Positions 62,901 through 64,000 of a stretch of 64,000 nt of DNA are shown piece after piece. Source of the DNA: Aphanomyces cochlioides (Eukaryota; Oomycota; Saprolegniomycetes; Saprolegniales; Verrucalvaceae); assembly GCA_019828595.1 (NCBI GenBank), contig JAHQRK010000015.1:248001-312000 (forward strand), given 5' to 3'. The notes beneath the pieces are model-generated. The model was not told the DNA's origin. It ran no database searches and saw nothing but the letters and a program-made list of their open reading frames with translations. The translations under genes were made by a program, and so were the position numbers. Each line of letters opens with the position of its first letter. Position 1 is the first letter of the stretch.

Positions 62901-64000
62901 GAGACAATACCGCCAGGCGTGGCATCCCCCGACCCGACGGTCATCAGGATGGAACCACCACTGCCTCCGGTTGATCCGCCAGTACCAAAGACCAAGTTGC
63001 CAGAGCTGCCTTGGGATGCAGTGCCAGAGGTCAGACTCAACATTCCCGACACACCGGTTGACCCTGCGTTTGGGGAGTTCACAATGATATCACCACTTGA
63101 TGTAGCGGTTCCAGTCCCCGACATCAGGGTAAGAGTTCCGCCAGCTGCAGACTTGCCAGCAGATACAGTAACTGCACCGCCTGTGCCGCTGGTACCATCA
63201 CCGGCCGACACAAATACCGCACCACCGACACCGCTCGAAGAGGATGCACCGCTTGCAATTGTAACCGTGCCAGTGTTTCCCTTCGCAGATGCACCAGATG
63301 AGACCACGACTGCACCACTTAGGCCATTGGATCCCGCGACGGCACTTCGTATACGAATCATGCCTGATGTACCGGCAGCCGAATCACCCGATAAGACATC
63401 GATTTGACCACCAGTTGATACCCCAGTACCAGCGCTAATGTAGACACTGCCACCAACGGATGACGGCGCAGTACTCGGGCCAGCCATCATTGACACGATT
63501 CCTCCCGTGCCGGTGTTACCAGAGCCAACGGTGACTAAAAAGGAGCCTCCCTTGCCTCCAAGAGCAGTGCCAGATCCAAATATGATGCTTCCTGAGTCAC
63601 CGGCAGTCGTTGTGCCACTGCTAAAACTCAACAATCCCGAAACTCCACTTGATCCAGAATCTGCACTGCTGACCATCACATCACCACTTGAGGAAGCAGA
63701 TCCAACGCCAGAGGTAAGAGTCAATACACCTCCTGATCCACTGGCCGTCTTGCCCGCATTGACCAACACGGATCCACCAGTGCCTACCGCTCCATCACCA
63801 GCAGATACAATCACGTCACCACCCACGCCAAGAGCTGTGGATGCACCACTGGCAATTGTTACAGAACCACTCGATCCATGCGCAGCAAGTCCAGTTGACA
63901 ACACGATTGCGCCACTCACCCCATTCGATCCAGAGTTGTGAGTTCGCATTTGGAGCGCACCAGATGATCCAGCAGCGCTGCCACCGGTGAGTATGTCAAT
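20877..64000 (-). CDS. Giant Gly/Ser-rich repeat protein, at least about 14,370 aa, 5' end outside window
   Basis: One reading frame runs from beyond base 64,000 to a TAA at 20,877 with no intron. It is interrupted only by three single-base indels (near 37,578, 49,057 and 62,585) that each shift an otherwise exact repeat period by one base; I treat them as sequence errors or rare mutations. The protein is a succession of roughly 15.5-residue rungs of the form G-x-hydrophobic-x-hydrophobic-x-(S/T/A)-G-(S/G/T loop), for example GSVSISAGGGATGTG and ALTIASGVSSSGGVG. Thirteen rungs make a 202-residue unit. Composition is dominated by Gly, Ser, Thr, Ala and Val. I see Cys and Trp only in the last 35 residues. 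This suggests an elongated beta-solenoid or fibrous beta protein, perhaps secreted or cell-surface; the N-terminus that would show a signal peptide is outside the window. I do not recognise a named family for the whole protein. Confidence 0.88.
21490..22819 (-). repeat. 711-bp tandem pair near the C-terminus (237 aa)
   Basis: Bases 21,490-22,108 recur at 22,201-22,819 with nearly complete identity, an offset of 711 bp, in frame. These rungs (for example GDITITAGLTTATS) differ from those of the upstream arrays, so this part expanded separately. Confidence 0.85.
23570..42500 (-). repeat. 606-bp monomer array, A/B alternating (1,212-bp higher-order repeat), 31 monomers
   Basis: Equivalent positions recur every 606 bp from 23,749 to 41,930 (31 monomers, with one 607-bp interval at the frame break near 37,578). 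Two monomer types alternate. Type A has GIVSISAGTTTETSPGVG and type B has GVVSITAGTSTASPSGVG; they share the second half almost exactly. Alternation fails at 24,961/25,567 and 32,839/33,445, where two A monomers are adjacent. Monomers differ by only a few bases, for example GQSGGGPG against GQSTGGPG. Confidence 0.9.
37577..37579. other. Frame break 1 in the giant gene: one extra C
   Basis: CACTAGCCCGCTCC replaces CACTAGCCGCTCC found in the other A monomers. The local period is 607 instead of 606 bp. The frame resumes on the other side with consensus sequence. Confidence 0.85.
42506..48571 (-). repeat. 6,066-bp macro-unit (divergent junction segment plus eight 606-bp monomers)
   Basis: The segment starting at 42,506, with rungs such as GAPVSIVGGVAAAGGAG, recurs at 48,572, a distance of 6,066 bp (2,022 codons). 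The interior repeats the A/B monomers eight times (43,754 to 47,996). The same junction segment is also part of the 1,821-bp repeats beyond 49 kb. Confidence 0.8.
49056..49059. other. Frame break 2 in the giant gene: one C missing
   Basis: GGCATCCCCGACC has four C where all other copies have five (GGCATCCCCCGACC). Marker spacing is one base short (43,160 to 49,225 is 6,065, not 6,066). Confidence 0.85.
49130..58235 (-). repeat. 1,821-bp higher-order repeat, five copies (607 aa)
   Basis: Markers at 50,395, 52,216, 54,037, 55,858 and 57,679 are exactly 1,821 bp apart. The copy nearest 50 kb carries an extra in-frame codon near 50,085 (three bases). Each unit joins about 39 rungs drawn from at least three monomer types, including the second half shared with the A/B monomers. 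Confidence 0.88.
58240..64000 (-). repeat. 1,191-bp higher-order repeat, about 4.8 copies (397 aa)
   Basis: Markers at 58,744, 59,935, 61,126, 62,317 and 63,507 are 1,191 bp apart, the last 1,190 because of the missing base near 62,585. Rungs such as GQIDVLSGDSAAGTSG and MIRIRSAVAGSNGLSG are specific to this array, which continues past the window end. Copies are almost identical. Confidence 0.9.
62585..62586. other. Frame break 3 in the giant gene: one A missing
   Basis: GGATCCCCAGTGCC replaces GGATCCACCAGTGCC of the other copies. The 1,191-bp period drops to 1,190 here. Confidence 0.85.

Noticed and set aside
21226..63941. Dozens of plus-strand open frames of 77-236 codons rich in Pro (for example repeated 189- and 124-codon frames every 606 bp)
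   Set aside because: They are exact antisense shadows of the minus-strand Gly/Ser repeats (Gly codons read as Pro-rich frames), recur with the same period, and all end at the same antisense position in each unit. No independent coding evidence.
62531..63949. Separate 472-residue gene starting at Met 63,949
   Set aside because: The frame is open upstream to the window edge in the same repeat, so that Met is internal; the apparent C-terminus after 62,585 is a frameshift artefact.
20877..64000. CRISPR array or tandem non-coding satellite
   Set aside because: Unit sizes of 606-1,821 bp with continuous in-frame coding and no short direct-repeat/spacer layout; all periods are multiples of three, which a non-coding satellite need not obey.

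Overview
The window is nuclear DNA of a flagellated eukaryote, most likely a stramenopile and probably an oomycete (water mould). That placement is inference. It rests on a BBSome gene (BBS9), uniformly tiny GT-AG introns of 38-52 bp, type-II membrane-anchored thaumatin-like proteins and a plant/oomycete-type mariner element. There are no bacterial operons, CRISPR arrays, rRNA genes or convincing tRNA genes.

Layout. 1-9.3 kb is compact housekeeping DNA: BBS9 (minus, 3' part outside the window), a divergent RNASEH2B, a gene-poor gap, a small coiled-coil protein, a DOT1-like methyltransferase, and a convergent RBM26/27-type RNA-binding protein. I could resolve 23 introns by joining reading frames; all but the smallest gene gave phase-consistent models. 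9.3-14.9 kb holds a tandem pair of membrane-anchored thaumatin-like genes, the second broken by a nonsense codon and a frameshift. 14,971-16,760 is a complete mariner-like element by its ends (perfect 25-bp terminal inverted repeats, TA duplication) but with a decayed transposase. 16.8-20.9 kb is AT-rich and apparently gene-free, with a small family of ATTGGCT plus hairpin motifs.

20,877-64,000 (minus strand, two thirds of the window) is one gene. It is a stop-free, intron-free reading frame of about 43.1 kb (about 14,370 codons) whose 5' end lies beyond the window. It is broken only by three single-base indels that depart from an otherwise exact repeat period. The product is built almost entirely of 14-18-residue Gly/Ser/Thr rungs. 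These are organised into nested higher-order repeats (397 aa, 607 aa, 202/404 aa and 237 aa) and capped by a short C-terminal domain holding the only Cys and Trp residues I see in the protein. This giant fibre-like or beta-solenoid protein gene is the outstanding feature of the window.

I see no shared pathway linking the housekeeping genes, the thaumatin-like pair and the giant gene; they look like ordinary neighbours.
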